Below are positions 13,195 to 24,785 of a stretch of DNA of 64,000 nucleotides, in pieces. The stretch is from NCBI GenBank assembly GCA_903813345.2, contig CAIIXF020000011.1, forward strand, positions 9,212,842 through 9,276,841, read 5' to 3'. Source of the stretch: Owenia fusiformis. Its lineage: Eukaryota; Annelida; Polychaeta; Sabellida; Oweniidae. How positions within the stretch are numbered: the stretch's first letter is position 1; every line of letters begins with the position of its first letter. A program made the translations under genes and the position numbers. The notes below the pieces were generated by a model. The model was not told the origin of the DNA and searched no databases. It saw nothing but the letters and a program-made list of their open reading frames with translations.

Positions 13195-13770
13195 TATTCA
13201 ACCGCTGGAAGATAATTCACCCGCTGGAAGATGAGCAACCCACTGGAAGATGAGCAACTCACTGGAAGATGAGCAACTCACTGGAAGATGAACAACCCAC
13301 TGGAAGATGAACAAACGACTGGAAGATGAACAACCCACTGGAAGATGAACAACCCACTGGAAGATGAACAACCCACTGGAATAAGAACAACAAACTGGAA
13401 GAAGAGCAACCAACTGGAAGAAGAGCAACCAACTGGAAGAAGAGCAACCAACTGGAAGAAGAGCAACCAACTGGAAGAAGAGCAACCAACTGAAAGGAGA
13501 GCAACCAACTGGAAGAAGAGCAACCAACTGGAAGAAGAGCAACCAACTGGAAGATGAGCAACTCACTGGAAGATGAACAACCCACTGTAAGAGGAGCAAC
13601 CAAGTGGAAGAAGAGCAACCAAGTGGAAGAAGAGCAACCAAGTGGAAGAAGAGCAACCAAGTGGAAGAAGAGCAACCAACTGGAAGAAGAGCAACCAACT
13701 GGAAGAAGAGCAACCAACTGGAAGAAGAGCAACCAACTGGAAGAAGAGCAACCATGCATTGGAAAATGAG
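13195..13770. repeat. 19-bp minisatellite, unit 3
   Basis: About thirty monomers, with a block of actggaagaagagcaacca, then a block of agtggaagaagagcaacca, then the first variant again. The + strand reads as a charged Glu/Lys/Gln/Asn/Thr-rich 19-residue period in all three frames. Confidence 0.9.
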
Positions 13771-15814
13771 TCGCCCCCTAGACTCCACTCCCTTTAAGAT
13801 GAGCCTTATCACGAAGTTCCTGTCACCTAAGTTAAGTAATCTTGTTGAGTTATCTTAGTTATTTGGTTAGGTTATCTTAGGTATTCCATATGGGGTCATC
13901 TACTAGCTAGACATGTTTTCCATCTATGGTTTAGGAGCGGCAGGTTCTTCTCGTTAGTGGGACACCTTCCATTTTGATTGAACCGGTGGATTTTGTTGGC
14001 CAACCCATTATTCTGGAGTGAAGGAACCTGGAATCTGCTAGGAGGCTGGATGGCTAAACATGTCTTAACACTTGATCAAGTGTTGGGAGGCCTTCTCTTG
14101 TTCATGTTTTATGTTTTCCTGATTGATTTTGAGGAATATCTAAGAATGGCATCGTTGAGCATGGGTCATTCTGATCCATTGCATTGAGAGCTCTGGTTTA
14201 CTCGGTCATACCGTTTGATTTTCCTCGTAGTACCTCCACCTTGATTCTGATGATCAGTGTCTATCAATCTCTAGATGCATGGGTTTCAGGTATCAATTCC
14301 TTGTAAGTCCCGACCAACAGTTTCCAAGTTGGATTCTTATTGTTGAGCTTGGTTCTTTGTTTTGCCTATATTCTGATGGCTGGTGAAAGCATTCTTTACT
14401 TGCGAGTCAAAATGGTGGGTCTTGCACCCACCAGGAGGAGGTATTCTGAATTTTCTTTCTTCAATGCATGCTGTGGTGCCGGCATGCATTGGGTCGTTCT
14501 GGAGGGGTATCGTTGAGCTCTGGTGAAGGTCCACTCATTTTTACTTGCTCGTATTGTAATGTTAGTAGTTCGCTATGACGGATATAGTGTGATCCAGAGA
14601 TCTCGTGAGGACGCAGCAAGAGTTCACTTGGATCTGTACGGAATGGCCTTGGGGTTGATACATGTTACCTTGTACTCTTTAGGTAGGTAGACATTGCTTA
14701 TCAGTGTTACAGTAAAGATACTATTGGGAATTGACAGTGGTATGGTCTTGTATTTCATCTTTTTAATGTGATGTATCCTAATTATGCATGGCCAAGGATG
14801 TCATTCTTGTTATTCTTCTTAATCTCTCTGGACAGCATACAGCATGAGCGAGGGGATGGTCACCCAATGTTTGATCTTTTGTTAAGGTGTGTTGGCTTGA
14901 AAGCTTCCTAACAGATTCTATGTTCTGACATGAAAGAATAATGGAATCCACCTGGTTTATATCAAAATGGAAGTAATGTGTGCTATATTTGGAAAATATT
15001 GTCTTCATATTTTTTTTATAAACTCATTTTCACCTGAGATTTAACATACGTCCGTATGTTAGTCTCAGTTTTGGATACCATTCTCTTTTTTGGTGCGAGT
15101 TGGTAGATGATCTTAAGTCTTAATTTTTCAATTTGACTGTTTTTTCTTGTTTTGAGGTCAGTGTTAATGTGACCATGTTTTGGTCCAATAAGCAATCAAC
15201 CATCTAGGTATTTATGACCTAGAGTCTGATTGATAAAGGCAACTTGTCAACTTTTTTGCAAATGATAATCCCTTGCATGCTTTGGAGTTAAGGTAGACAG
15301 TAAAATCATTTTCTCATTGCAGGTGTTTTGAAGAGGGTTAAAGACTGCTCCTTGCCTGAACTACAACTACTACTGTTGCATGCAGAAGTTACTTATACAT
15401 GAATTCTCCTTTCACAGGATCATACTCCCACCAGAAGAATCAGCTATACAGTGCTGGAAGCAGTATTTTTTTTACCTAGTTAAGATGTATTACTATGTTT
15501 TAATGAACCTTACTCCATCCCTCCTAATTGATTTGAATTTTTGCAATATATTTAAATCGTAATATTAACAAGTACTACAGCATCTTTTTTGTATTTCCAG
15601 CAAAGCAGGTTCTTGGCTGCAACACAAGGAACAGTGGTTCTATTTGCATGTGTTTGGTAATTTTCATTCTGAGACTTAGAAACTTACCAACAAAATAGTT
15701 CTAATGCTATTAATTTGGTTTTGATCATTTGCATATTATTAATATTGCTAGCTTTTAAAGTAACAATTTCATTCATAGTTTTTAGCAAACTGTACTTACT
15801 CAGCAATGATTTGA

Positions 15815-17014
15815 TTATCCCATCGAACGAAGTTCGGAGGGATATAGGGAACGCCTCCGTCCGTCCGTCCGTCCGTACGTACGTCTGTACGTACGTCCGT
15901 CCGTCCGGGCAATTACTCAAATACCGTTAGCCCGATTTTGTTCATATTTTGTACACATATACCCTATGGGGATAGAAGTTCTGCTCGAAAGCCGATTTTC
16001 AAAATGGCCACTCATTTAAAAATGGCGGCCATTTTAGTGCCGATTTTACTGTAATTTAGGTGCAATATGTAAAACTGTAATAGCAATATGTTTTAAATGT
16101 AAAAAAATTATATAGGACATTGATAAAGCTAGAAATGTAGATATTAAAGAAGCACATGGCAGCCATCTTGAAAAATGGCGGCCTTTACTCGTTATTTTAC
16201 GATTTTTGCTGTAACGCAAGAAGTAGTGGAGCAATTTTGTTCATATTTGGTGTGTGAATACTATAAGCATGGCTCACTGTCTAATGAAACTTTTGGTAGG
16301 AGGCGGCCATTTTGAAAAATGGCCACCATTTTGAAAAATGGCCGCCATTTTAACATATTTTACTATAACTCAAAAAGTAGTGGAGCGATTTTGTTCATAT
16401 TTGGTTTGTGAATACTATAAGCATGGCACACTGTCTAATAACACTTTTGGTAGAAGCCGGCCATTTTGAAAAATGGCTGCCATTTTAACGTATTTTACTA
16501 TAACTTGAAAAGTGGTGGAGTGATTTTGTTCATATTTGGTATGTGAATATTATAAGCATGGTACACTGTCTAATGACACTTTTGGTAGAAGGTGACCATT
16601 TTGAAAAATGGCCGCCATTTAAACGTATTTTACTCGGCCTTTACTTGTTATTTTACAATTTTTGCTGTAACTTGAAAAGTAGTGGAGCGATTTTGTTCAT
16701 ATTTGGTATGTGAATACTATAAGCATGACACTTTTGGTAGAAGGCGGCCATTTTGAAAAATGGCCACCATTTTAAAGTATTTTACTATAACTCGAAAAGT
16801 AGTGGAGCGATTTTGTTCATATTTGGTTGTGAATGCTAGAAAAAAAGCATATTACATCTGATGACAACTTGGCTAGTGAGCAACCATTTGGAAAATGGTG
16901 GCCTTTCTTATGTGTGCTATTTTATGATATTTGCTATATATTTCGTTTGTAAAAATGCCAGCCATTTCTGTTCGATGGGATTCGCTACGCTTTGGCGTTG
17001 CTGTTGTTCTGGTT
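15815..17014. mobile_element. TTATCCC element, copy 1 (about 1.2 kb)
   Basis: The segment interrupts tandem unit 4 and is shared end to end with 42239-43519. It starts with a hairpin (TATCCCATCGAAC, loop GAA, GTTCGGAGGGATA), followed by a CCGT/ACGT microsatellite at about 15857-15908. The body is four to five loosely tandem monomers of 120-180 bp, each with a gagcgattttgttcatattt block and a ggccattttgaaaaatggcc palindrome. It ends in gttcgatgggattcgctacg and gttgttctggtt. ATCCCATCGAAC occurs inverted near the right end. There is no coding capacity, so it is a non-autonomous element of unknown class. Interruption of the unit is direct evidence of mobility or of a recombination join. Confidence 0.7.
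15857..15908. repeat. CCGT/ACGT microsatellite in the TTATCCC element
   Basis: Run of ccgt and acgt tetranucleotides. The copy at 42282-42300 has a shorter pure ccgt run and the related sequence at 55520-55558 has another, so the run is a variable internal part of the family. Confidence 0.85.
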
Positions 17015-17489
17015 TTTTATGTCGCCACCAGAATTTGTGACATATATTCTCTAAACTATTCTGTTGACAAAACTTCTTCATGGATGGCGGTCAGTAATAA
17101 GTGTTGGCTACTCTTACCAATGACAGCTTAACAAATGGCCTGTGGTGACATTTTGCATGTTAATGCATTGACTTAAAAGCTGTATGTAAATATACTCATA
17201 TCTGAAAAATGGCCAGTTCAGACAGTTGGGTATATTAACTTATCGCTTTTAAGAAAAAAGTCAAATCATTGCTGACTTTTTCTTTTTTTTAAGTACTTTC
17301 AGGTCATAACAAGAAGATCGACAATCTGTTTGTAGCGTCTGTATCTACATAGCATATAACTACCACTCCTAGGGACAGGTGGTCGCAGATTAAGTAGCAA
17401 TTGGAATGTTGTACCCACAAAGGTGAGGTAAGCTATAGTTATAAGCCATCTCACAGTCGCAGATAATGTGTATATTTGAAATTTGGGGG

Positions 17490-19640
17490 GGGGGTTTAAT
17501 TTTACCAGTTTTGGGTTTTCGGGGTTGTTTTGATACTTTGTTTTTGGTCTTCACCATATGTATAATGTTGACCTCAGTCTTACTGTTACTTTTAGGGGGT
17601 TGATCATTTGAAAGGTATAATCTTGTAAGGATTTTTGGTTACAATTTGAAAAAGTGATATGCTAAATATTAAATTTGTAACAAATGGCAGAGTGATATCT
17701 TGCATGTTAAATCCTTGTTCTCAAAAGTTCTCTTTAAATCATAAAGTAGTTGTTGATTTTCCCTCATTTTGTGTACTTTCAGGTGTGCCCCTCAACTTGG
17801 AGAGAACAACATCGTCATCATACTCTTATTAGTCTCATGTTACTTAGACTACATTGATAGTAGTTATGGACTGCGGATTTATGGATTTCAAATTTAGTTA
17901 TGCACTGCTCTTATATATTTTGTGCAATTCTTACATTAGAAAGAACAACATTATCATATTCTTGTGTGGCACAAACTAATGATTCTGCTACCTGGACTGT
18001 GTACAACCCCTACCTTGGCGAAAACAACATAGTTATGGACTGTGTGTAATCCCTACCTTGGCGAAAACAACATGGTCATACTCTTCTATGGCACAAACTA
18101 ATGACTCTGCTACCTACAACTACAATGATGGTTGAGCTCATTTATGGACTACGATTACATATTGTGTGTAAACCTTACCTTTGAGAGAACAACATTATCA
18201 TGCTCTGGCACTTCTAATGTCTGTCTAACCAAGACTACAATTGCGGTGGAATTTGGTTATATTGTGTCCATATCTAACCTTGAGAGAGCGACATCTTGTG
18301 GCACCACTAACGACTGATACCTTGACTGTAATGATGGTGAAACTTAGTTATTATCATACTCTTATGACACCACTAATAACTTTGTAACAGAGACTCCAAC
18401 TGATATGGAACTTAGTTATTTTGTGGCTGAGTCCAACCTTGGAGAGAATAACATTATTGTTGCATTGCTTAGGAAGAGATATCTCAAGGATATGATTCAA
18501 GTAAGTACAGTATTTTTATTTGATAATGTACAATGTACACCAACAGAAGTGGTGACATATTGTTATACTCTCATATTAATGAGCGGAAAAAGTTATAAAT
18601 AATAAGTGTTCTGCTAATGTAACAAATGTGTATTTATATTCATAAATTGAAGTTTATTTTGATCGATTGAATAGTTTTCATCCTAGCATGACATCTATAC
18701 TTACCTGTGAAATTCAATGTACTTACTTACCTGCGCACATGTACTGTAAATGTTTCCGTCATGCGCTTTGTGCAATTTTAAAAATCAGGTTTTGATACTT
18801 TGTAATGCCAGTTGCATCCAATGTCTGGCATTCAGCATCTATTACGCAAATTGCAGGGTGACATTTCCCCCATTTCATGTACTTTCAGGTGTGCTCTTCA
18901 TTATCTCTTGTGTGGCACTACTTACGTATTTTGATACCCGGACCATCTCTGCCTAGAAAGTAATCGATAGGAGGCTGACATCTTTCGCGATGCCACTAAT
19001 GACTGTTATCTACACTTTGATGGTGATGGAACTTAGTTACTGACTGATTACATATTTATTGTGTGGAATCATTACCTTGGAGAGAACAACATTATCACTG
19101 TCTTTTGATGCACCATGTATTTTGAAACCTGTCATCTCTCGCTGTGCCACTAATGACTGTTATCTACACTTTGATGGTGATGGAACTTAGTTACTGACTG
19201 ATTACACATTATGTACAATCCTTACCTTGGAGAGAACAGCATTAGCAGTCTTCTGTTGCACCATGTATTTTGATACCCAGACCATCTCTGCCTAAAAAGT
19301 AATCAATAGAAACCTGTCATCTCTCGCTGTGCCACTAATGACTGTTATCTACACTTTGATGGTGATTGAACTTAGTTACTGACTGATTACATAGTATGTA
19401 CAATCCTTACCTTGGAGAGAACAGCATTAGCAGTCTTCTGTTGCACCACTAATGTATTTTGATATCCAGACCATCTCTGCATATTATGCACAATCCTTAC
19501 CTTGAAGAGAACAGCATTATCACACAGGAGGTTGTCTTCCGTCATGGTGTCATTATTGTTACCAAGACTTGGTAATGGTCCTGGTGGTTGTGAAACCTCA
19601 TTGTGTGTTGAACAAATTGTGACCTAACATAAAAGTACTA
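17490..19640. repeat. Degenerate tandem modules downstream of the unit array
   Basis: Recurring blocks: ccttggagagaacaacatt, cactaatgactgttatctac and gatggtgatggaacttagtt. The clearest copies begin near 18992, 19149 and 19335. An acceptor-like tgtactttcag occurs at about 17770 and 18880 and a gattcaa|gtaagtacag donor-like site at 18501, the same style as in the 4.6 kb units. I see no conserved protein frame. The segment looks like an old extension of the same locus. Confidence 0.6.
18501..18546 (+). other. Mini-intron-like module, diverged copy (46 bp)
   Basis: gattcaa|gtaagtacagtatttttatttg ... caacag. The donor and first 25 bases match module C of the tandem units, which ties the 17.5-19.6 kb region to the same locus. 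Confidence 0.4.
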
Positions 19641-19674
19641 ATGAACATATTTATATACATATGTATGTGTGTAC

Positions 19675-19680
19675 AATAAA
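19675..19680 (+). terminator. Possible polyadenylation signal after the tandem locus
   Basis: AATAAA follows the last degenerate module by about 150 bp on the + strand. Single AATAAA hexamers are common in AT-rich DNA, so this is only a candidate 3' end for a transcript of the repeated locus. Confidence 0.2.
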
Positions 19681-20039
19681 CATTATTCAATATTGACTAC
19701 TGTATTATTCTATTTGCTGCTGTTGAACATCTGTATTCAAAATATACATCTGAATTCAAACATTCAACAAGTGTGTGCAGGTTCCATCATGACTTATGAA
19801 TGGACTTTAGGAAAACTTATGAAAAGCTATATGCACACTTGTCAGTTTTGGTCTGTCAGATTATTGATTTTATTTATGATATGGAGACATAAAATTTAGT
19901 TTCTGACGGTTAATAAAATACAAATCTCATTCAAAATGACACTGAAAAGCTACATAGCAATGCTCAAATTCTGATCAAATAAAGCCAAATTCATAATCCG
20001 CACGTTTTCTTTGATCCGTAGCTTCGATAGATACATAAT

Positions 20040-20140
20040 TTCTGGACCTCGAGAACAAACTTCCTGCTTGTTATTCATAACAAAAAGTGCTCCAATGTCC
20101 CGCATAAGCGCAAGGCGAGCACCCTAACCACTATACCAGA
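20040..20140 (-). repeat. tRNA-like segment (SINE head or tRNA pseudogene)
   Basis: On the minus strand the sequence reads tctggtatagtggttaggg followed by gtgctcgccttgcgc, a good match to the D-arm/A-box and anticodon-side pattern of tRNA-derived SINEs. A degenerate T-arm (gttctcgaggtcc) lies about 45 bases on. The acceptor stem does not close, so I do not call a functional tRNA. Confidence 0.45.
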
Positions 20141-20896
20141 GTGTTTTTTCCATGATTGGGCTAAATTGTTTACAACTTTATAGACATCAGTGATATTTTC
20201 AAGTGGCATTCTGGGTTGAAAAACTTTCGAGACTGTTGTTTTATTGTTTAGATTACGAAAACATCACCGGCGCATATCAGTTAGCTCACCATCTGTAAAC
20301 CCAAAATCCCAGTTGAACTATGGTGCCTATAGCTACGCATGGTATATGAACAAATGATCATACTTCAGATTTTCTATGTCAAATACTTCTGATATAGTTC
20401 AAATATCAAAGCATTACGTCAAATATACTGTTTCTTTAATTCGATGAAAACTAAAAATCCCAGAGCCCCTAGCGCTCACCTTTAAAATTTAAACTAGAGC
20501 CCAACCATTATTATCAATTTGCACCATCCATTAGAAGAAATATGTAAACAAATAAACATAAATGAATACAAACAATTCAGCTCCACCAAGTATGATAATA
20601 TGCTAAAAGCAAATGGTATCTGTTGCTTTAAAAAATATCACAAAGTTGCATGATTTTCCTCTTTAATCATGACATTCTCTTTACATTGTTGAAATAAAAA
20701 GAATGAGTTCCTCAGTTAAATGTATGTGGAATATGATTTTTACAACTGTCCTAGTTATATTTTATAATTATATTTACTTTTTCATGAGTTTTGATGAATA
20801 ATTAAACCCCTTCTGAGAGTCAAAATAAGTATCCTAACAGAAAACAAATAATCATTATCATTGAAAAAACGCCAATGGCAACATGTTTGACATATA

Positions 20897-21831
20897 CGAG
20901 GGGTGATCAATAAGTTATGGACGCTTTTTTACACAGATGCTTTTTATAGACCAATCCCTTCGATTTTCTTACCAGTGATACATCATTCAATTATCTATCA
21001 ACTCTGAAGATTTGAAGACAATATATGTATTACATGTTGATATATCCTTATTTCCGTGAAGGAGGTACAGGTAAACAAACCATAATGGTCATGAATTACC
21101 CCATTTTGTTATGCCATAGTTGATTTTGAATATTTTATCATTACTAAGTGGTATTCATGCCACATTCATTCCTCAGGGCCCTCTAAATAGGTTCCATCAA
21201 GTGCTACATGTACACAATTCCTCATCCTCTTAACTCAAGATTGTGAGACAAGGCTGAATCCATTCTCTGACATGGTAGGCAGCAAGATGCAGTTGCACGG
21301 GTTGTTTTATTTCATCAATGTCAATAAACCTGCGTCCTTTTTCTATAGAAATAAGTAGTATAGAAATAAACAAGTCACATGTGAGCAGATCTGGACAATA
21401 TGGTGCATTGGCCAAGGTCCAGGGATATTGTTTTCTGAACATTTTGAGATCTGTGGGCAGGTGCATTGTCTATATGGAGTAGGTTGTTCCCTTCTATTAC
21501 CACCCCTTTCTTCCACAATGCTTTCTCAAATTAACCTGCAAACCCCTTCCATACAACACTTTGACATTACAATACTTTCTGTTTATGCATATTCAGTTTT
21601 TAGCCAGTTTGGTAAATTTCAGTTAGATTAACGTTTTATATGTCGGTCCCGGGGTACCTGAACCTCCTTCACGGAAATAAGGATATATCAATATGTATTA
21701 TATATTTTATCTTCAAATCTTCAGAATTGATAGATAATTGATTGATGTATCACTGGTAGGAAAATCAAAGGGATTGGTCTATAAAAAGTATCTGTCTGAA
21801 AAAGCGTCCATTACTTATTGATCACCCCTCG
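20897..21831. mobile_element. mariner-type element with long inverted arms (935 bp)
   Basis: Ends are CGAGGGGTGATCAATAAGTT and its inverted counterpart, both flanked by TA (20895-20896 and 21832-21833), the Tc1/mariner target duplication. The inverted similarity continues for roughly 180 bp on each side, with about 600 bp between. The centre holds a transposase remnant on the minus strand. Its length is below that of an autonomous mariner and the frame is short, so it is probably inactive. Confidence 0.8.
21230..21466 (-). pseudogene. mariner transposase fragment
   Basis: The 78-codon frame contains NAPYCPDLLTCDLFIS followed by KGRRFIDIDEIKQ. This matches the well-known mariner stretch PYSPDLxPCDxxLF..., which carries the second catalytic Asp, and the downstream GRRFxDxDE block. 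Only this C-terminal part is recognisable: no HTH region and no first catalytic Asp are visible in the element. It is a decayed remnant inside the 20897-21831 element. Confidence 0.7.
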
Positions 21832-21975
21832 TAAAGTAGAATTAACGTAAATACCCATGAAGAATGAAAAAGAAAATCATATTTTTAAAATATATTTTAG
21901 GATTTTTTTTTCCAATTTTTTGAATTTCCCGCCGGTTTAATTTGAAGGGGAAAATCAAGATGGCTGCCATGTGTT

Positions 21976-22110
21976 TGATGTGTTTTCTAAAAGAATACAT
22001 ATTTTTATTGTTACCATTCAAAAGATGACCATCAAATTGACGATTTGAATTAGAATTTTTTGATGACTGGTTTCAGAGAAACGTGTTTTACCATATCGAT
22101 ACCAATATTT
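21976..22110 (+). repeat. Dispersed repeat, copy 1
   Basis: gatgtgttttctaaaa ... ttgttaccattcaaaagatg ... gatgactggttt ... accatat is found again in the same orientation at 63038-63205. The family is unknown and no coding frame is shared. Confidence 0.6.
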
Positions 22111-22576
22111 TTCAAAATTTGGGCAATGTTTTCGATTTAGGGGCCAAAGAACGAATGGCTATAGACACCCCTGGGGTCACTTAAAAAAAATTTAAAATGC
22201 AATGTCGTTAATATCCTTGACATGTAGGATCAAATTGTAGATAAATATGTATATTTTAAAGAAATGGCAATAATCAGCATTCAACATTACTCAAATACAT
22301 ATATTTTGGTCGATTTAGGAGGTATGTATCACTTCCTGTGAAAATGAGAATTTTTTATCAGTTTCAGAAAAAGTCTCCAGAATGTATAAACCCAACTTGG
22401 CAGATTTCCAATTGTTTAATTGTGTCACTCTATATACTCATGGGATTAATATTTTATACACTTAAATAGTCATATTTCAATAGCCATTGAATAGGGATGA
22501 ATTATGTTTGTAATTGTGTTGACCTACTTATTCTTTGAGAGAGGAAAGTCATGATGAACTCTTGCTATGTCCATAT

Positions 22577-22682
22577 AACGCCTGGTTCTTACCTAGAAAG
22601 TTACTATATATGTAGTGAGGGTATAGTGTACTTCTAAGGTACCTCTTGAGATATATAAAAATCTAGGTAAGGACCAGGCGTT
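22577..22682. repeat. Short foldback element (106 bp)
   Basis: aacgcctggttcttacctag at the left is repeated inverted at the right with one mismatch, giving arms of about 20 bp around a 65-bp centre. It looks like a very small MITE or foldback remnant. Confidence 0.6.
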
Positions 22683-23193
22683 GTGCAAAAATGGAACTTT
22701 TCTGCAATTTTAAGCATGAAATAAAATGCTGTCAGCCATTTTGAAAATCCTTAGAATGATTGTGAAAATTGTGTTTTATATATTCATGTATATTTTCTTT
22801 ATTCATAGGATCTTTTCATGAACTAATGTGTATATCTGCACTGGAGCATGACCTCTTGAGAAGCATATATCCATACCATGGCTCTAAGCAACATAATAAC
22901 ATGTAATTCCTTTCAATACATTCATAAAAATGTACATTGAGGGAATTTTTGCACAATCATTTAATCCTCCCGGGCAGGTGTCAGTTTTGTCAATGAATAG
23001 TGTTTTTATATTATCACAGTTGATTTGCTGATCATACCAATGTTCTTTATTATACATTGTGCAGAAGAAATGTAAGTCACAATCAGTAGGGAGGAAAATA
23101 ACATTTGCTAATAAAATGTAGACTCTGAAGACTGCCCCATTTTGACTGAAGTCGATGTACGTCAGTTCACTTTTGACATAAATCATGTTAACC

Positions 23194-23442
23194 AAAAATT
23201 CCAGTCAAGGTTTGTGCCCTCCAAGTCTCACTATATTATCATGTATATGGGTGAAGTACAACCCAGATACAGATAGTTATAGCATTAATGGAATCATTGG
23301 ATGGTATTGCTTATGTCCAATTGGGAGTAGAGTTGTGGGTTCATGTACACATGTTGCATATATGTTCTTTGGTCCCAAGCCTGTGGAAGGTACAATGGGT
23401 ATAAAAGCAAAGGGAAATGCAGAGTTTGACATTTTAAATTAA
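23194..23442 (+). pseudogene. SWIM-type zinc-finger protein fragment
   Basis: The frame contains INGIIGWYCLCPIGSRVVG followed by SCTHVAYMFFG, i.e. the C-x-C...C-x-H spacing of a SWIM zinc finger. This kind of GWYC-C...G.R.VG.C.HVA stretch is known from multi-copy transposon-associated proteins of cnidarians and molluscs. The frame stops at 23442 about 20 residues after the KPVEG segment. No N-terminal part is recognisable nearby, so it is a fragment or the last exon of an otherwise unseen gene. Confidence 0.5.
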
Positions 23443-23589
23443 AAAGATATCCATGAATTGTTGTCATCTGAAGAAGATTATAGCTCCTAGAGTCTCTTAT
23501 AATGAACAAACATGTGAATGTGCTCATTTACACAGTTATAGACACATAGTTATAGTATAGTACAATAGTTATGTAAAGTCCAGAGTAAT

Positions 23590-24020
23590 TTTTGGGGAAA
23601 TTGATATATTTTATGTGTTTTCAAATGTTGCCTCTTGTGCTTCCTCACTGCGATGTAAAATAAAAATTCAATTTTACTGCCACTTCAATGCAAACTGTTT
23701 ATGAGCAATTGATCTCAATAAAGCAGATCAGTGAATACTGATAGTATAATGATTGATTTGTTATTACTTTATCTGTTTTTCAAATTTGCCCCTTGTTCTT
23801 TCTCACTATGATGTAAATAAATAAACTCAATATTCTTTTCAGAATCATTTTTGCAAACTGTTTGTGGACAATAGATCTCAATGAAATATAAGGAAGATCA
23901 TGCAGTCTGTCAATATTCAATAGTCTGATACGCACTTTTGATTTTGTTATATTTATGTGTTTTCCAATGTTGCCCTTTGTGCTTCCTCATGATGTAAGAT
24001 AATACCAAGAAAAGCAATTA
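23590..24020 (+). repeat. Three diverged tandem copies of about 190 bp
   Basis: The block ttgccycttgtgcttcctca...gatgtaaaataa recurs at about 23627, 23792 and 23967, with the partner block caaactgtttatg/tgg..aattgatctcaat at about 23690 and 23855. Confidence 0.5.
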
Positions 24021-24559
24021 AAAATTATAATTATTTTGAAAATAATATATATAGTAACAGAGTGACAATGATGCTGTGCTACATGTCAATAGAATGACCT
24101 ATATTTTGAAATGTAAAGGTCAGAATGACCTAATTTTGGGATTTGGACGGTTATCAAACAAAGTTCCTCCTTTGATATCCTGTACAATTTATTCTAAATA
24201 TCTTGTGGGCTAATATAGGGTCTTAAAGACACTCGTCCTTTTGGCTCTTGGATCCGCCAGTGTAGGTGTTCACCTCATGTTTCACAATATGTTTTACTGT
24301 AAATAGATGGCAGTTGAGGTTTTGGTCAAGCCAGATTACTGTTTATGATATGGAAACACCACACAAAAGTTCCTAATTCCTCGATTCATCAAATATATCA
24401 AATTGGTAGTTCAATTGGCATGCAACTAAATGGCAGTATGTTGATATGCCCATCATAATTTCACATTCAAACTCCGATGAGTCTGCATGTTTGAAATTTT
24501 GCTGCATTCCTAAATTGATGTTATTTTCAAATGGGAATCACTCTGTGACAGTTTCACAT

Positions 24560-24785
24560 GTCCATGCTAAATTATGTCCGATGGACTTATTTTTCTAGGA
24601 ATGCAGGTCCGTCGGCCACTAAGTCCTAGGTAAATAAGTCCAGGGACTTGCATACCAAGGAAAATAAGTCCATCGGACATATTTTCCTTAGGACTAGCAC
24701 TGTATGTCCTATGCCTAGGATGAGTAGTCCGAGGCGGACTTGTATTCCTAGATGCCTTCCAGAAATTTAGGTCCATGTAAACTAT
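24560..24785. repeat. Cluster of short palindromic blocks
   Basis: tatgtccgatggacttattt (24573) is repeated inverted at 24662-24681. Further half-copies of the ggactta/tcctagg words occur through the segment, so it can fold in several ways. It has no coding content. It is probably a small foldback element. Confidence 0.5.

Larger units (their letters stand above)
9902..14545. repeat. Tandem segmental unit 3 (4644 bp)
   Basis: Third copy. Its first 1.8 kb shares many diagnostic differences with unit 4 (for example cagcatacagcatgagcg where units 1 and 2 have cagcattcggcatgagcg), while its 3' kilobase is nearly identical to that of unit 2. It contains mini-intron-like modules at 12239-12279 and 12967-13011 and a minisatellite at 13195-13770. 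Confidence 0.85.
14546..17480. repeat. Tandem segmental unit 4, partial and interrupted
   Basis: A fourth copy runs to 15814, is interrupted by a 1.2 kb element (15815-17014), and resumes with sequence matching the part of the other units around 1340-1650 (Tttttatgtc, gacattttgcatg, the tactttcag acceptor-like tract). After about 17480 similarity to the units fades. The post-insertion part is more diverged than the pre-insertion part, so it may be an older edge of the array. Confidence 0.7.

Noticed and set aside
15857-15908. Possible promoter or CpG-type control region at the CCGT/ACGT run
   Set aside because: It is a simple tetranucleotide run within a mobile element, present in each copy.
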